From contig JBFMBS010000011.1 of the NCBI GenBank assembly GCA_040755055.1, forward strand, positions 49,964-113,963: a stretch of DNA of 64,000 bases, read 5' to 3'. Positions 16,592-25,254 of this stretch are shown here, piece by piece. Below the pieces are notes generated by a model. The model made no database searches and had not been told where the DNA came from. It saw nothing but the letters and a program-made list of their open reading frames with translations. The position numbers and the translations under genes were made by a program. Position 1 is the stretch's first letter; every line of letters starts with the position of its first letter. The stretch is from DYJK01 sp040755055. GTDB taxonomy: Bacteria > Bacteroidota > Ignavibacteria > Ignavibacteriales > Melioribacteraceae.

Positions 16592-17800
16592 ATGAAGAAA
16601 ACAAAACATAAAGATGCCGGCGAAGAACGATACGAACGGTTAATTAAGTTTTTAACGGACTATATTTACACCGTAAAAGTTGAAAACGGGAAAGCTGTAG
16701 AGACTTATCACGGACCCGGCTGTTTCGCCGTGACCGGTTATACATCGGAAGATTACGAAGCCGATACCGAACTCTGGTACCGAATGGTTTACGAAGAGGA
16801 TAAACCGGCGGTTCTTGAACAAGCACGCAAAGCTCTTGCCGGAATCAACGTTAAGCCGCTTGAACATAGAATTATTCACCGCAATGGGTCTATCCGGTGG
16901 GTAAAAAACAGCATAGTACATTCAAAAGATGAAAAAGGAAATCTTCTCTACTACGACGGTTTGATAAGCGATATCACGGAATTAAAAGAAGCAGAGGAAG
17001 AAAATACACTCAAACAAAAACAATTAATACAAGCCGATAAAATGGTTGCTCTTGGTACAATGGTTTCCGGTATAGCGCACGAAATTAACAACCCGAACAA
17101 TTTTATTCTTCTTAATGCGCAATTCCTTCAACAAGTTTCGAGAGATATTCAGCCGATATTGACAGAATATTTTAACACCCACGGAGATTTTGTCGTAAGC
17201 GGGATGCCGTATAGTAATGCCCGTGACAAAATTACCCAATCATTGAACAGTATTGTTGATGGTACACTGCGGATTCAGAAAATTACAAGAAGCTTAACAA
17301 ACTTTGCGCGTGCCGATAGCGGTGAAATGAATTATGATATTAAAGTTAAATCCGTTGTTGAAAATGCCGTACTAATAGCCGGAAACATAATTAAGAACTC
17401 AACAAACCATTTCTCATTTACATATCAAAAAAATATTCCAACAGTAAAAGGAAACCCACAACAGCTTGAACAAGTTTTAATAAACTTAATTAATAACGCA
17501 TGCCAGTCGCTTACGGACAAAGATCAAAAAGTATGTGTTAATATCGATTACAGACCGGAAACTGAAAAAATTATCATCGAAGTTAAAGACGGGGGAAGCG
17601 GAATTAACGAGGAGAATCTGAAATATATTTTTGATCCATTCTTCACAACTAAAAGAAATTCCGGCGGTACCGGTCTTGGACTTTATATTTCATACAACAT
17701 TATAAAAAGTCACGGCGGTGATCTTATGCTCAAAAGTGAAAAAGGAAAAGGTACCTTGTGCACAATAATTCTTCCGGCAAATAAGAATAGCGAGGTTTAA
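16592..17800 (+). CDS. PAS-domain sensor histidine kinase
   Basis: This 402-residue soluble kinase (no membrane segment seen) has a PAS domain of the PAS_3 type at about 20-132 ('RIIHRNGSIRWVKNSIVHSKDEKGN', 'GLISDITELKEAE'), a short coiled linker, an H-box with phospho-acceptor His163 in 'SGIAHEINNPNNF', and a HATPase domain ('NLINNACQSL', 'DGGSGI', 'GGTGLGLYIS'). It is the NtrB-like type that feeds NtrC-type regulators. Its stop is 1 base before the ATG of the regulator gene, so the two form a two-component pair. Confidence 0.93.
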   Translation: MKKTKHKDAGEERYERLIKFLTDYIYTVKVENGKAVETYHGPGCFAVTGYTSEDYEADTELWYRMVYEEDKPAVLEQARKALAGINVKPLEHRIIHRNGSIRWVKNSIVHSKDEKGNLLYYDGLISDITELKEAEEENTLKQKQLIQADKMVALGTMVSGIAHEINNPNNFILLNAQFLQQVSRDIQPILTEYFNTHGDFVVSGMPYSNARDKITQSLNSIVDGTLRIQKITRSLTNFARADSGEMNYDIKVKSVVENAVLIAGNIIKNSTNHFSFTYQKNIPTVKGNPQQLEQVLINLINNACQSLTDKDQKVCVNIDYRPETEKIIIEVKDGGSGINEENLKYIFDPFFTTKRNSGGTGLGLYISYNIIKSHGGDLMLKSEKGKGTLCTIILPANKNSEV

Positions 17801-17801
17801 T

Positions 17802-19214
17802 ATGGGGGCGGCAATTTATCCCGAACAGCCGATTCTTCTTGTTGACGATGAACAGCATTTTCTATTCAGTGCTGAAACAGCACTGAATACTAACGGAATA
17901 AATAATATCAGAACATTAAACGACAGCAGAGAAACTTTGACTGTTTTAAGTAAAGAAGATTTTTCACTTATACTTCTCGATATTAATATGCCCTATATTT
18001 CCGGTATCGATCTCCTTCCGCAGATAGTTGAACTTCACCCGAATGTTCCGGTAGTTATCATTACAGCGGTAAACGATGTTGAAAGCGCAGTTGCGTGTAT
18101 TAAAGCCGGTGCATTCAATTACATTTTAAAACCGGTCGATAACACACGATTGGTAACCACAATTCGTGCCGGTCTCGATCTGCGGGATATTAGAGACGAA
18201 AACAAACGATTAAAAGATTATCTGTTAAAAGATAAACTCGTGAACCCGGAAATCTTCAACGAGATTATCACAAAAAGCAATTCGATGCGCGCGGTGTTTA
18301 AATACATCGAGGCAATTGCAAAATCTCCTTTGCCCGTCTTGATAACCGGCGAAACTGGTGTTGGCAAAGAATTGATTGCCAAAGCAACACACAAAGCAAG
18401 CAAAAGAGCCGGCGAGCTTGTTTCCTTAAATGTCGCCGGTGTTGATGATAATCTGTTTTCCGATACTTTGTTTGGACACAAGAAGGGTGCTTATACCGGT
18501 GCAGAACAAGACCGGAAAGGTTTGATTGAGCAAGCCGAAAAAGGAACTCTATTTCTTGATGAGATTGGTGATCTTAGTATAGAATCTCAGGTTAAACTTC
18601 TCCGCTTGATTCAAGACAGCAAATATTATCCGCTCGGTTCGGATATTGCAAAGATGGCTGATGTAAGAATTATCTGCGCAACAAATAAAGATATTGAAAC
18701 TATGAAAGAAAGCAACACTTTCCGGAAAGATCTCTATTACAGATTGCAGACGCACCACATTCATATACCGCCGTTGCGTGAAAGGAAAAATGATATTCCG
18801 TTCTTGATAAATCACTTTTTGGAAAAGGCATCCAGGCAATTGAACAAAAAGAAACCGACCCCCCCAAAAGAATTGTACACACTGCTTTCAAATTATCATT
18901 TTCCGGGTAACATACGCGAGCTCGAAGGAATTATATTTGATGCTGTAAGTGTTCATACGTCCGGTGTTATGTCTTTAGAACCGATCAAAGAAAAAATATT
19001 TTCCAAATCCCGAAGTAAAGATTATGCTAACGGAATCAATGAAGAAGGTGAAGAAAATATTTTCTTTTCCGAACATCTGCCAACATTAGAAGAAGCAGAA
19101 GATTCTCTGATAAACGAAGCACTAAAACGTGCGGATGGAAATCAAACAATTGCAGCGGAGTTACTTGGCATAAGCAGAAGAGCACTTAATAACCGGCTTT
19201 CGAGAAAGAAATAA
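17802..19214 (+). CDS. NtrC-family sigma-54-dependent response regulator
   Basis: This 470-residue protein has a receiver domain at 10-125 (phospho-acceptor Asp60 in 'LILLDINMP'), an AAA+ sigma-54 activation domain at about 155-385 (Walker A GETGVGKE 183-190; the sigma-54 contact loop is GAYTGA at 229-234, a Tyr-for-Phe variant; Walker B FLDEIGD 251-257) and a Fis-type helix-turn-helix at the end ('ADGNQTIAAELLGISRRAL'). It should be phosphorylated by the kinase encoded just upstream and open sigma-54 promoters. A sigma-54-like element and paired inverted sites follow in the next 350 bp. Confidence 0.95.
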   Translation: MGAAIYPEQPILLVDDEQHFLFSAETALNTNGINNIRTLNDSRETLTVLSKEDFSLILLDINMPYISGIDLLPQIVELHPNVPVVIITAVNDVESAVACIKAGAFNYILKPVDNTRLVTTIRAGLDLRDIRDENKRLKDYLLKDKLVNPEIFNEIITKSNSMRAVFKYIEAIAKSPLPVLITGETGVGKELIAKATHKASKRAGELVSLNVAGVDDNLFSDTLFGHKKGAYTGAEQDRKGLIEQAEKGTLFLDEIGDLSIESQVKLLRLIQDSKYYPLGSDIAKMADVRIICATNKDIETMKESNTFRKDLYYRLQTHHIHIPPLRERKNDIPFLINHFLEKASRQLNKKKPTPPKELYTLLSNYHFPGNIRELEGIIFDAVSVHTSGVMSLEPIKEKIFSKSRSKDYANGINEEGEENIFFSEHLPTLEEAEDSLINEALKRADGNQTIAAELLGISRRALNNRLSRKK

Positions 19215-19237
19215 TTCATAGTTCTTTGCAAACCGTC

Positions 19238-19257
19238 GTCGAGGACCACCCCTCGAC
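19238..19257. repeat. GTCGAGG hairpin after the regulator gene
   Basis: GTCGAGG (19238-19244), a 6-base loop and CCTCGAC (19251-19257) form a stable hairpin 23 bp past the regulator stop, with outer CCG/CGG partly pairing. No U-run follows, so it may be a REP-type repeat that also ends or protects the two-component transcript. Confidence 0.5.
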
Positions 19258-19345
19258 GGGAAGAATTGTAAGAGATAATAAAGATATATCACTATCAAGG
19301 ATTCGTCCTTAACAGCAATAGAAATTTTAGGTTACTGAAAAGGGA

Positions 19346-19450
19346 TGCCACATTTCTGCAATTCGCAAATTAATTTCAGTCTTTCCGCAAAATCTTATTT
19401 TACAATAAATTAAGACTTCTCCTCTTTTATTACACTGCATTTCTGTGGCA
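19346..19450. promoter_or_regulatory. Paired inverted sites (candidate enhancer for the NtrC-type regulator)
   Basis: TGCCACATTTCTGCA at 19346-19360 recurs in inverted orientation at 19436-19450, where the other strand reads TGCCACAGAAATGCA. The shared pattern is TGCCACA-N4-TGCA. The two centres are 90 bp apart and lie about 110 and 200 bp upstream of the expected start of the sigma-54-like promoter at 19529, the usual place for NtrC-type enhancer sites. The function is inferred from layout only. Confidence 0.45.
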
Positions 19451-19528
19451 CTCTTATTTGCATTCAACAATATCTACTTTACCGATTAACCGCTTACACA
19501 TTAACGATTTAAATGAATTTCATCCCAA

Positions 19529-19543
19529 TGGCACGCGGCTTGA
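19529..19543 (+). promoter_or_regulatory. Sigma-54-like -24/-12 promoter
   Basis: TGGCACG-CGGC-TTGAA matches the sigma-54 consensus TGGCACG-N4-TTGCW with correct GG-to-G spacing and one change in the -12 box (A for C). Transcription would begin near 19555, 30 bp before the next gene's ATG. It directly follows a gene for an NtrC-type activator. A near-identical variant (cGGCACG-N4-TTGAA) occurs at 27603-27618 on the other strand. Confidence 0.6.
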
Positions 19544-19585
19544 AATAATAAATGCACAATCAAACAGAATGAAAGGAAAGTGAAG

Positions 19586-20005
19586 ATGAAAATACTAAGA
19601 TCAACCAAGAGTTTAGCTTTTGCACTAATGTTAAGTTTAACTGCAAATTTATTTGCGCAAGGCGCAAAAGCAGAAAAAGTACAGATCGGGCAGATTACAA
19701 CTAATTCTCTCTATGGTCTGAAAAGTGAATACAGCTCGATAGTTGAATCAACTTTATTTGTCGTCTTACAAGTTAAAGAAAGATATCCCGAGGAAGATTA
19801 CGATAAATTGATCGATAGATTGAACGATCTTGCAGTTGAAGGTAATACTCCGTCTATAAGATACAAAGCACAATTGGCGAGCTTATATTTCAATTACTAT
19901 GATTTGTTCAACGATATCAAAATTACCGACAAAGAAAATCCCGATAAATATTTCAAGTTGATTTCGGAAAGATTGAGCAGCAAATCAACGCTCGCAGCAA
20001 ACTAA
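19586..20005 (+). CDS. Small exported protein, likely sigma-54 target
   Basis: This protein of about 139 residues has a signal peptide ('SLAFALMLSLTANLFAQ') and a helical, charged mature domain ('VESTLFVVLQVKERYPEEDYDKLIDRLNDLAVEG', 'SIRYKAQLASLYFNYYDLF'). I do not recognise the family. I start at the ATG at 19586, eight bases after GAAAGGA, rather than the GTG at 19580. It lies 30 bp from the predicted start of the sigma-54-like promoter at 19529 and just downstream of a kinase/NtrC pair, so it is the best candidate output of that system. It stands alone before a convergent gene. Confidence 0.75.
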   Translation: MKILRSTKSLAFALMLSLTANLFAQGAKAEKVQIGQITTNSLYGLKSEYSSIVESTLFVVLQVKERYPEEDYDKLIDRLNDLAVEGNTPSIRYKAQLASLYFNYYDLFNDIKITDKENPDKYFKLISERLSSKSTLAAN

Positions 20006-20052
20006 ATCTCCTCTCACAGTTTTATAACAGCGAGTATAGTGTTGTTCTAAAA

Positions 20053-20125
20053 ATCAATCCGGTACTTTTTATCAGCTAATTAAAAACTTATTGATGCCTC
20101 TCACTGATATTAAGTCCGGATTGAT
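20053..20125. repeat. Spaced inverted repeat between convergent genes
   Basis: ATCAATCCGG (20053-20062) and CCGGATTGAT (20116-20125) are perfect 10-bp inverted copies separated by 53 bp, in the gap between the small exported protein gene and the convergent ispH gene. They could form a long-loop stem acting on read-through from either side; no U-run is present. Confidence 0.4.
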
Positions 20126-20148
20126 ATCAATTTAGGATAACCCCATAT

Positions 20149-21369
20149 TTATTTTATTCCTTCAAGAACAGAATCAAATTCTTTTACATCCGGATAAAAC
20201 GAAAGAAGTTTGTTCAGAACTGAATCTACTATGGAGTCGGGACAAGAGGCGCCGCTTGTAACAGCGATGATTATTTTATCTTTTTGAGGTAGGAAATTTT
20301 CCGTTGCGATTTCTTTTTTAGAATGAAGGTCGTAGTGATTAATTAGCTCCCCGGAAATGATTTTTCCAGCTTCGGAGATAAAGAAAGTTTTGTGCTTTCG
20401 TTCAAGCAATTCGACAAGGTGCGATGTGTTTGAGCTGTTATATCCTCCAACAACAATTGCCAAATCCGCCGCTTCATTCAAAAGCTCAATAGTAGCCGAC
20501 TGATTATCATTTGTAGCGTAACACAAAGTATCGCGCGTGTCGGCGAAATGCTCTTTTATATTTTGCTCGCCGAATTTTGTTATCATGGTTTTTCTTAAAT
20601 ACCCGGCTATAGCTTCCGTTTCGCTTGCAAGCATTGTTGTTTGATTTACTACACCGATTCTTTGCAGATCTTTTTCGACAAAAAATTCTTTTGAATACTT
20701 ACCGGCAAATAGTTTATAAAAGTCCAAAGGTTCAATTTCCCCGGAAATTATCTTTGCAAGATTCTTAGTTTCATCAATGTTTCTAACTATTACCGATGGA
20801 GCGTTTTGAATGGAGCGAGAAAACGTTGCGCGTGTTTCTTCGTGTTTTGATTTACCGTGAATTATGATTGTATAATTATTTTTGCCGAGTTGCTCTGCCC
20901 GGTTCCATACTTTTTCAACAAACGGACATGTTGTGTTATACTTAATCGTATCAATTCTCTTTTCCGCAAGTAAGTTTTGAATCTCTATAGTTGTCCCAAA
21001 TGCCGGTATAATTACAATGTCATCTGATGTTATATCGTCCCAGTCGATAAACTGTTTTCCGTAATTATCCATTATAAATTCGATACCGCGGCTGCGTAAG
21101 TCTTCATTAACGTGCGGATTGTGGATCATCTCGCTTAAAAGAAAAATTCTTTTACCGGGATTTTCTTCGATGGTTTTGTACGCAATCTCGATCGCGTTTT
21201 CTACCCCGTAACAAAAACCGAAATGGCGCGCAATTAAAAACTCAATCGGTCCAAAGTCTAAGCGTGTAGGTTTAAAATCTCTTTTGCGAGGATCCTCCGC
21301 CTTACGCAATTCCTTGATACGCGAGATTATCGAACTTTTATATTGATCTGGTATGTCGAATTTTTTCAT
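20149..21369 (-). CDS. ispH: 4-hydroxy-3-methylbut-2-enyl diphosphate reductase
   Basis: This 406-residue IspH (LytB) carries out the last step of the MEP isoprenoid pathway, reducing HMBPP to IPP and DMAPP with a Fe-S cluster. The three cluster cysteines are visible: C53 ('GFCYGVENAIE'), C148 ('NTTCPFVEKVW') and C283 ('DTLCYATNDNQ'). 'SGASCPDSIVDSVL' closes the fold. At about 400 residues it belongs to the longer class found in plants and cyanobacteria rather than the roughly 315-residue E. coli type, with extra sequence between the second and third cysteines. Its ribosome site lies inside a near-perfect palindrome (21375-21404), which may control translation. Confidence 0.94.
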   Translation of the reverse strand: MKKFDIPDQYKSSIISRIKELRKAEDPRKRDFKPTRLDFGPIEFLIARHFGFCYGVENAIEIAYKTIEENPGKRIFLLSEMIHNPHVNEDLRSRGIEFIMDNYGKQFIDWDDITSDDIVIIPAFGTTIEIQNLLAEKRIDTIKYNTTCPFVEKVWNRAEQLGKNNYTIIIHGKSKHEETRATFSRSIQNAPSVIVRNIDETKNLAKIISGEIEPLDFYKLFAGKYSKEFFVEKDLQRIGVVNQTTMLASETEAIAGYLRKTMITKFGEQNIKEHFADTRDTLCYATNDNQSATIELLNEAADLAIVVGGYNSSNTSHLVELLERKHKTFFISEAGKIISGELINHYDLHSKKEIATENFLPQKDKIIIAVTSGASCPDSIVDSVLNKLLSFYPDVKEFDSVLEGIK

Positions 21370-21374
21370 ATATA

Positions 21375-21404
21375 ATTCTTCTCCCGATATATCAGGAGAA
21401 GAAT
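21375..21404 (-). promoter_or_regulatory. Near-perfect 30-nt palindrome covering the ispH ribosome site
   Basis: Read on the minus strand, ATTCTTCTCC, a 10-nt centre (itself containing GATATATC) and GGAGAAGAAT form a palindrome with only one imperfect pair. The 3' arm holds the GGGAGAAG ribosome site of ispH, whose ATG follows within about 10 bases. As RNA the stem would hide that site; as DNA it could be an operator. Confidence 0.5.
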
Positions 21405-21542
21405 CTCAATTTTGTTTTCATTATCGAAAAACATACAACTAACTGATGTACCTCGGATAACGCTGATGAAATAGATTCACACTGATCAAATCATAAAAAA
21501 TCTTGTAATCTGTTTTCTATTTCTTTTGGCACTTATTTCCAA

Positions 21543-22391
21543 TTACAACTTCGATTTAACTTCCCTTTCCAGTATGTCAACTTGCGTTACGAAGAACTCG
21601 TAATTTTTATCTTTGCTTCCGGCTTCACGTGTTCTCTCTATAAATCTCAAAGCATCAAGATAGTTACCTTTTTTATTCAGAAGTTTTGCCTTAACAAAGT
21701 AAGCGAAATAATTTTCACCCATAGAGATTGCTCTCTCTGCCCATGTTAAAGCTTCATCGAGATATATGTTGTTATCGGCGGCAAAGTTTGCGCTTGCGGC
21801 AAATACTTGCCAGTCATCTGGCTTTGCATTGGCAATCCCCTCTTTAATCTTCAGGTAAGCCTGACTTAACACATCTGCTTCTGCCTTAAAAGATATTTTG
21901 ATTTTCTCCCAGCTAAGATTAATAATAACCGAGTTTGCAGTTATATCGCTAAAACAAATGAGCATACTTTCTACAAAATTTGTTGAAGTCGGCGTTACTG
22001 CAAATCTCAACAGATCTTGATCTTCTTTATAATTAAAAGCGCCCCATTGTTTATCAACTTTATTAAGAATAACTGTCCAGTCTTTTTCTGTTGGTATAGT
22101 AAAAAGAGAATACCTCCCGGCCGGTACTTTTTTGCTATTTAAAGTCACATCAGTAGTAAATTGAATAACCGTTGCTTCGTTTGCGCCCGTACGCCATACG
22201 GTATTGTAAGGAACGAGACCGCCCCAGATTTTTCTCTCATGAACCGAAGGACGGCTATATTCAATTGTTATAGTTGTATAACCTATTACTTGCATAACGT
22301 TTGCTTTCGGACTCAAGCGCGGCAGCTCGAGCTGTGCATTTGTACTGGAAACAAAAAGGAGTGTTAATGCAGCAAAAAAATATTTTTTCAT
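21543..22391 (-). CDS. DUF2911 secreted protein
   Basis: This 282-residue protein has a signal peptide ('FFAALTLLFVSSTNAQ') and a DUF2911 domain at about 22-175: 'LPRLSPKANVMQVIG' and 'PYNTVWRTGANEATVIQF' are its landmarks, followed by 'VPAGRYSLFTIP'. The C-terminal 90 residues are helical with TPR-like pairs ('EALTWAERAISMGENYFAYFVKAKLLNKKGNYLDALRF'). The family is common in Bacteroidota and exported; its function is not known. It is monocistronic on the minus strand. Confidence 0.9.
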   Translation of the reverse strand: MKKYFFAALTLLFVSSTNAQLELPRLSPKANVMQVIGYTTITIEYSRPSVHERKIWGGLVPYNTVWRTGANEATVIQFTTDVTLNSKKVPAGRYSLFTIPTEKDWTVILNKVDKQWGAFNYKEDQDLLRFAVTPTSTNFVESMLICFSDITANSVIINLSWEKIKISFKAEADVLSQAYLKIKEGIANAKPDDWQVFAASANFAADNNIYLDEALTWAERAISMGENYFAYFVKAKLLNKKGNYLDALRFIERTREAGSKDKNYEFFVTQVDILEREVKSKL

Positions 22392-22457
22392 TGTTTACCC
22401 TTCATAATTTTCTAATTGAATTGAACACTACAATATTCAAACAAGCCCGGCAGAAAT

Positions 22458-22847
22458 TTAGTTCTTATAAGTCAACGTAATATCATCACCCCTTTTAACA
22501 AAGAGTTTAAATGATGCATCGGTGAATTCTGCAAGCTCTTTGAATAATCCCTTATCAAATTTATTAAAATTAAAACACGATTTGCCTTGCATCCTCTTTT
22601 TCAAATCTACGGGGACACCAAGTGCAATTTCTCTATACATGTAAACCGGCATAAGATGGTAACTGACATAATTCTTCTTTATCTGTACCGCGCCGAACCA
22701 AAGTTCTTTTTTGAATCTTTCGGAGAATGGTCCTATTAAGCAGTAATTGTCCTTTGTATCGGCTTGTACTTTTAATTTTTTCTCATACTTCTTCATAATT
22801 TTTTTTAAGTGCTCAAATATCAAAGGAAAATCTTCTTTTGCCGGCAT
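22458..22847 (-). CDS. Small cytosolic protein, DUF1801-like
   Basis: This 129-residue protein has no signal or membrane segment. The pattern 'VSYHLMPVYMY', 'LKKRMQGKSCFNFNK' and 'LFKELAEFTDASFKLF' is a conserved set in small uncharacterised bacterial proteins and resembles the DUF1801 (YdhG-like) group, although I hold that assignment loosely. No catalytic residues stand out. A strong minus-strand terminator (22890-22915) separates it from the upstream beta-barrel gene, so it has its own promoter. AAAGGAAT sits just before the ATG. Confidence 0.7.
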   Translation of the reverse strand: MPAKEDFPLIFEHLKKIMKKYEKKLKVQADTKDNYCLIGPFSERFKKELWFGAVQIKKNYVSYHLMPVYMYREIALGVPVDLKKRMQGKSCFNFNKFDKGLFKELAEFTDASFKLFVKRGDDITLTYKN

Positions 22848-22889
22848 TTATTAATTCCTTTCATTTTCTGTTGAGTTGAACATAATAAA

Positions 22890-22915
22890 AAAGGGCTTGG
22901 TAAAGCAAGCCCTTT
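22890..22915 (-). terminator. Rho-independent terminator of the beta-barrel gene
   Basis: On the minus strand, AAAGGGCTTG, a 6-nt loop and CAAGCCCTTT form a perfect 10-bp stem continuing into a T-run (TTTTTTATT). It begins about 68 nt after the stop codon of the 22983-23528 gene and before the next gene's start. Confidence 0.88.
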
Positions 22916-22982
22916 AAATCAATCTTGTATTTCGAAAAGAGTGCGGTTTTGAAAGTACTGTTTTTAGAGAAACGGAGTATTT

Positions 22983-23528
22983 CTACATTCTAAAAAAGAC
23001 TCCCGCTGTTACATAACCAACTCCGTAACCAACTTCTCCAAAAACACCCCAGCCGTTTCCGAGAGTATAACGAGCACCGGCATGAAAACCATAAAGTAAT
23101 GCGCTGTTTTCGGCAGAGTATCCAACTCCATACGCCGGAAGATTGCTTGGTTCCGTTACACTCACAATATTGTAACCAAGTGTTGCGCCGACATAAGCAT
23201 CAAGTTTATTACTCGGTTCCATGAAATGATATTCTCCTCTTGCACCGGCAATTATATAACTGTATTTCCATTCATATGAACTTGATAGAAAACCAAATTT
23301 ATAAGATGAGCCGGCATATCCTACAATACCGCCGACAGAAATTTTATCTGTTATTCCAAATTGAAGTCCTACACTTACCGGAGGAATTGTTGCATCACCG
23401 GCCAAGCCGGCTAAGCCGAGTCCGGCACCGATATTCAATGATTTCCCGTCTGAAGTAAATCCTTGCGAAAAAACTGACGAAGAGACAAAAAGAGAAATTG
23501 TAAAAAATATTGCGAGTAGCTTTTTCAT
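22983..23528 (-). CDS. Small outer-membrane beta-barrel protein
   Basis: This 181-residue protein has a signal peptide ('LLAIFFTISLFVSSSVFSQ') and alternating-hydrophobicity strands rich in Gly, Tyr and aromatic girdles ('YKFGFLSSSYEWKYSYIIAGARGEYHF', 'GWGVFGEVGYGVGYVTAGVFFRM'), ending in Phe-Arg-Met as OmpA-like / OmpW-like eight-stranded barrels often do. It is likely a small outer-membrane barrel. The ribosome site is a GGAGATAA just upstream. It has its own terminator at 22890-22915 and follows the T9SS propeller gene by about 40 bp. Confidence 0.82.
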   Translation of the reverse strand: MKKLLAIFFTISLFVSSSVFSQGFTSDGKSLNIGAGLGLAGLAGDATIPPVSVGLQFGITDKISVGGIVGYAGSSYKFGFLSSSYEWKYSYIIAGARGEYHFMEPSNKLDAYVGATLGYNIVSVTEPSNLPAYGVGYSAENSALLYGFHAGARYTLGNGWGVFGEVGYGVGYVTAGVFFRM

Positions 23529-23566
23529 AATAATTATCTCCTATTATGTTTGTAAATGTTTGTTTA

Positions 23567-25189
23567 CTACTTTGTTAGAATCATCTTCTTTGTTTCCGCA
23601 AATGAACCGCTTGTGAGCTTGTAAAAATAAATTCCTGATGATAGTTGTAAGTTGTTAGTTGATAGTTTAACTGAATGATTACCGGCTTGTTTGTATTCAT
23701 CAACTAATGTTGCTACTTCTCTTCCAAGAATATCATAAACTCTTAATGTCACGTAGCTTGCCGCTTGTAGCTTATAGCTGATGGTTGTACTTGGATTAAA
23801 AGGATTGGGATAATTTTGTGCTAAGTAAAAAGTTGTTGGAGAGCTAACATTATCTTCAATTCCTGTAAGCGATCCTGAGTATTTTACAACAGCGTAATCT
23901 CTCCCGGTGCCGTTACCCACACTGTAACCGCAAACGGCAGCTTCACCTTTAGAATTTACGGCAACTGAATAAGCTTCATCGTGAGTAAACCCGCCATCAT
24001 ATCTAATAGACCATTGCTCTACACCATCTGAATTATATTTGACAGTAGCATAATCTCTTGCTGCAGAGCCGCTGCCTTTGCTTGCGCCAGTTAAATATAT
24101 GTTTGCATCTTCATCCATCACGATTGAATTTATTTCATCCAAATCGTTGGCTGTTCCATTATACCTTGTCAGCCATTGCTGAGTACCGTCGGAATTATAT
24201 TTGATAGTTGTATAGTCGGGTGCATTCTGTGGCCCGGTGCTTCTGCCTGAAATATATACGTTACCACTATTATCAACCTTTAAGAAAGCAATCCCTTCAT
24301 AAGTGCCGGCGCCATTGTAGTTTTGAAGCCAAAGTTGATTCCCGGAGGGGTCATACTTTATAGTTACAAAATCACCCTGAGCATTTAATCCCTGTCCCGT
24401 TACATAAACATTTCCGTTATTATCAACACCAATTCCTGTTGCCATATCATCAATGGAAGCTGTTCCGTACTCCTTAGCCCACTGCTGCTCACCGTTAGAA
24501 TTAATTTTTATAGTAATAAAATCTTTTTGTGAGCCTCCCTTTTCACGTACTTCTCCGGCAATATAAATATTTCCCGATGTATCAATAGCCATTGCGTTCG
24601 GATAATCATCATAACCGCCCGTGCCGTTATATCTTGAAAGCCATTGCTGCTCGCCTGATGAATTATATTTTATAGTAACGACATCAAAGCTTGAGCCTGT
24701 TGTTGTGCTTTGACCTGTGATAATAACATTTCCCTGTTTATCTACTTCGATAGCTTTAACGGCATCAAAGCTGTTTCCGGTACCGTTAAATATTGCTTCC
24801 CACAAGAGGTCGCCAGAAGAATTATATTTAAGAGTAATAAAATCATAAGAGGTGTAACCAGCAACGTAAACATTTCCATGCACATCCGTCTTTAAATACA
24901 AAGCTCTGTCATGGTTATTTGCGGGTCCGTTATAGCTGCGAAGCCATTCCTGTGTACCATTAGGGGAATATTTAATTGTAGTTATATCCAAACCGTTCGC
25001 TACGGTCTCGTAGCTTGAACCCGTAACATAAACATACCCTTGTTCATCTATGCCAACAGCAAATGCTTCATCATAATCAGTTCCGGTTACACCGGTATTG
25101 CTAGTATATCTTGCAACCCAATTTTCGTAAATCTGTGCATTAGCAGAGGTAAACACTATAAGTAGTTGAAGCAGTAATATTTTTTTCAT
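23567..25189 (-). CDS. SBBP-repeat beta-propeller protein with T9SS sorting domain
   Basis: This 540-residue secreted protein has a signal peptide ('LLLQLLIVFTSANAQ') and eight or more SBBP (seven-bladed propeller) repeats of about 50 residues, each with a 'DxxGNVYVTGxS' turn and 'DxxTIKYNSxGxQQW' strand. The C-terminal 80 residues are a T9SS type A sorting domain (YPNPFNPSTTI ... GIYFYKL ... MILTK). It would be exported to the cell surface; propellers of this type usually bind partners. It is followed by the beta-barrel gene and preceded by another T9SS propeller gene on the same strand. Confidence 0.92.
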   Translation of the reverse strand: MKKILLLQLLIVFTSANAQIYENWVARYTSNTGVTGTDYDEAFAVGIDEQGYVYVTGSSYETVANGLDITTIKYSPNGTQEWLRSYNGPANNHDRALYLKTDVHGNVYVAGYTSYDFITLKYNSSGDLLWEAIFNGTGNSFDAVKAIEVDKQGNVIITGQSTTTGSSFDVVTIKYNSSGEQQWLSRYNGTGGYDDYPNAMAIDTSGNIYIAGEVREKGGSQKDFITIKINSNGEQQWAKEYGTASIDDMATGIGVDNNGNVYVTGQGLNAQGDFVTIKYDPSGNQLWLQNYNGAGTYEGIAFLKVDNSGNVYISGRSTGPQNAPDYTTIKYNSDGTQQWLTRYNGTANDLDEINSIVMDEDANIYLTGASKGSGSAARDYATVKYNSDGVEQWSIRYDGGFTHDEAYSVAVNSKGEAAVCGYSVGNGTGRDYAVVKYSGSLTGIEDNVSSPTTFYLAQNYPNPFNPSTTISYKLQAASYVTLRVYDILGREVATLVDEYKQAGNHSVKLSTNNLQLSSGIYFYKLTSGSFAETKKMILTK

Positions 25190-25254
25190 GATGCACTTCC
25201 TTTTATTAATAAATCTTGTTCCATTATTGCTGATTAAGCCAAGTAGTTGTGAAA

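Noticed and set aside
19446..19462. TGGCAC...TTGCA as a second sigma-54 promoter
   Set aside because: The spacing between the GG and GC elements is 11 instead of 10, and the TGGCA is part of the inverted repeat pair, so I read it as half of an enhancer-like site.
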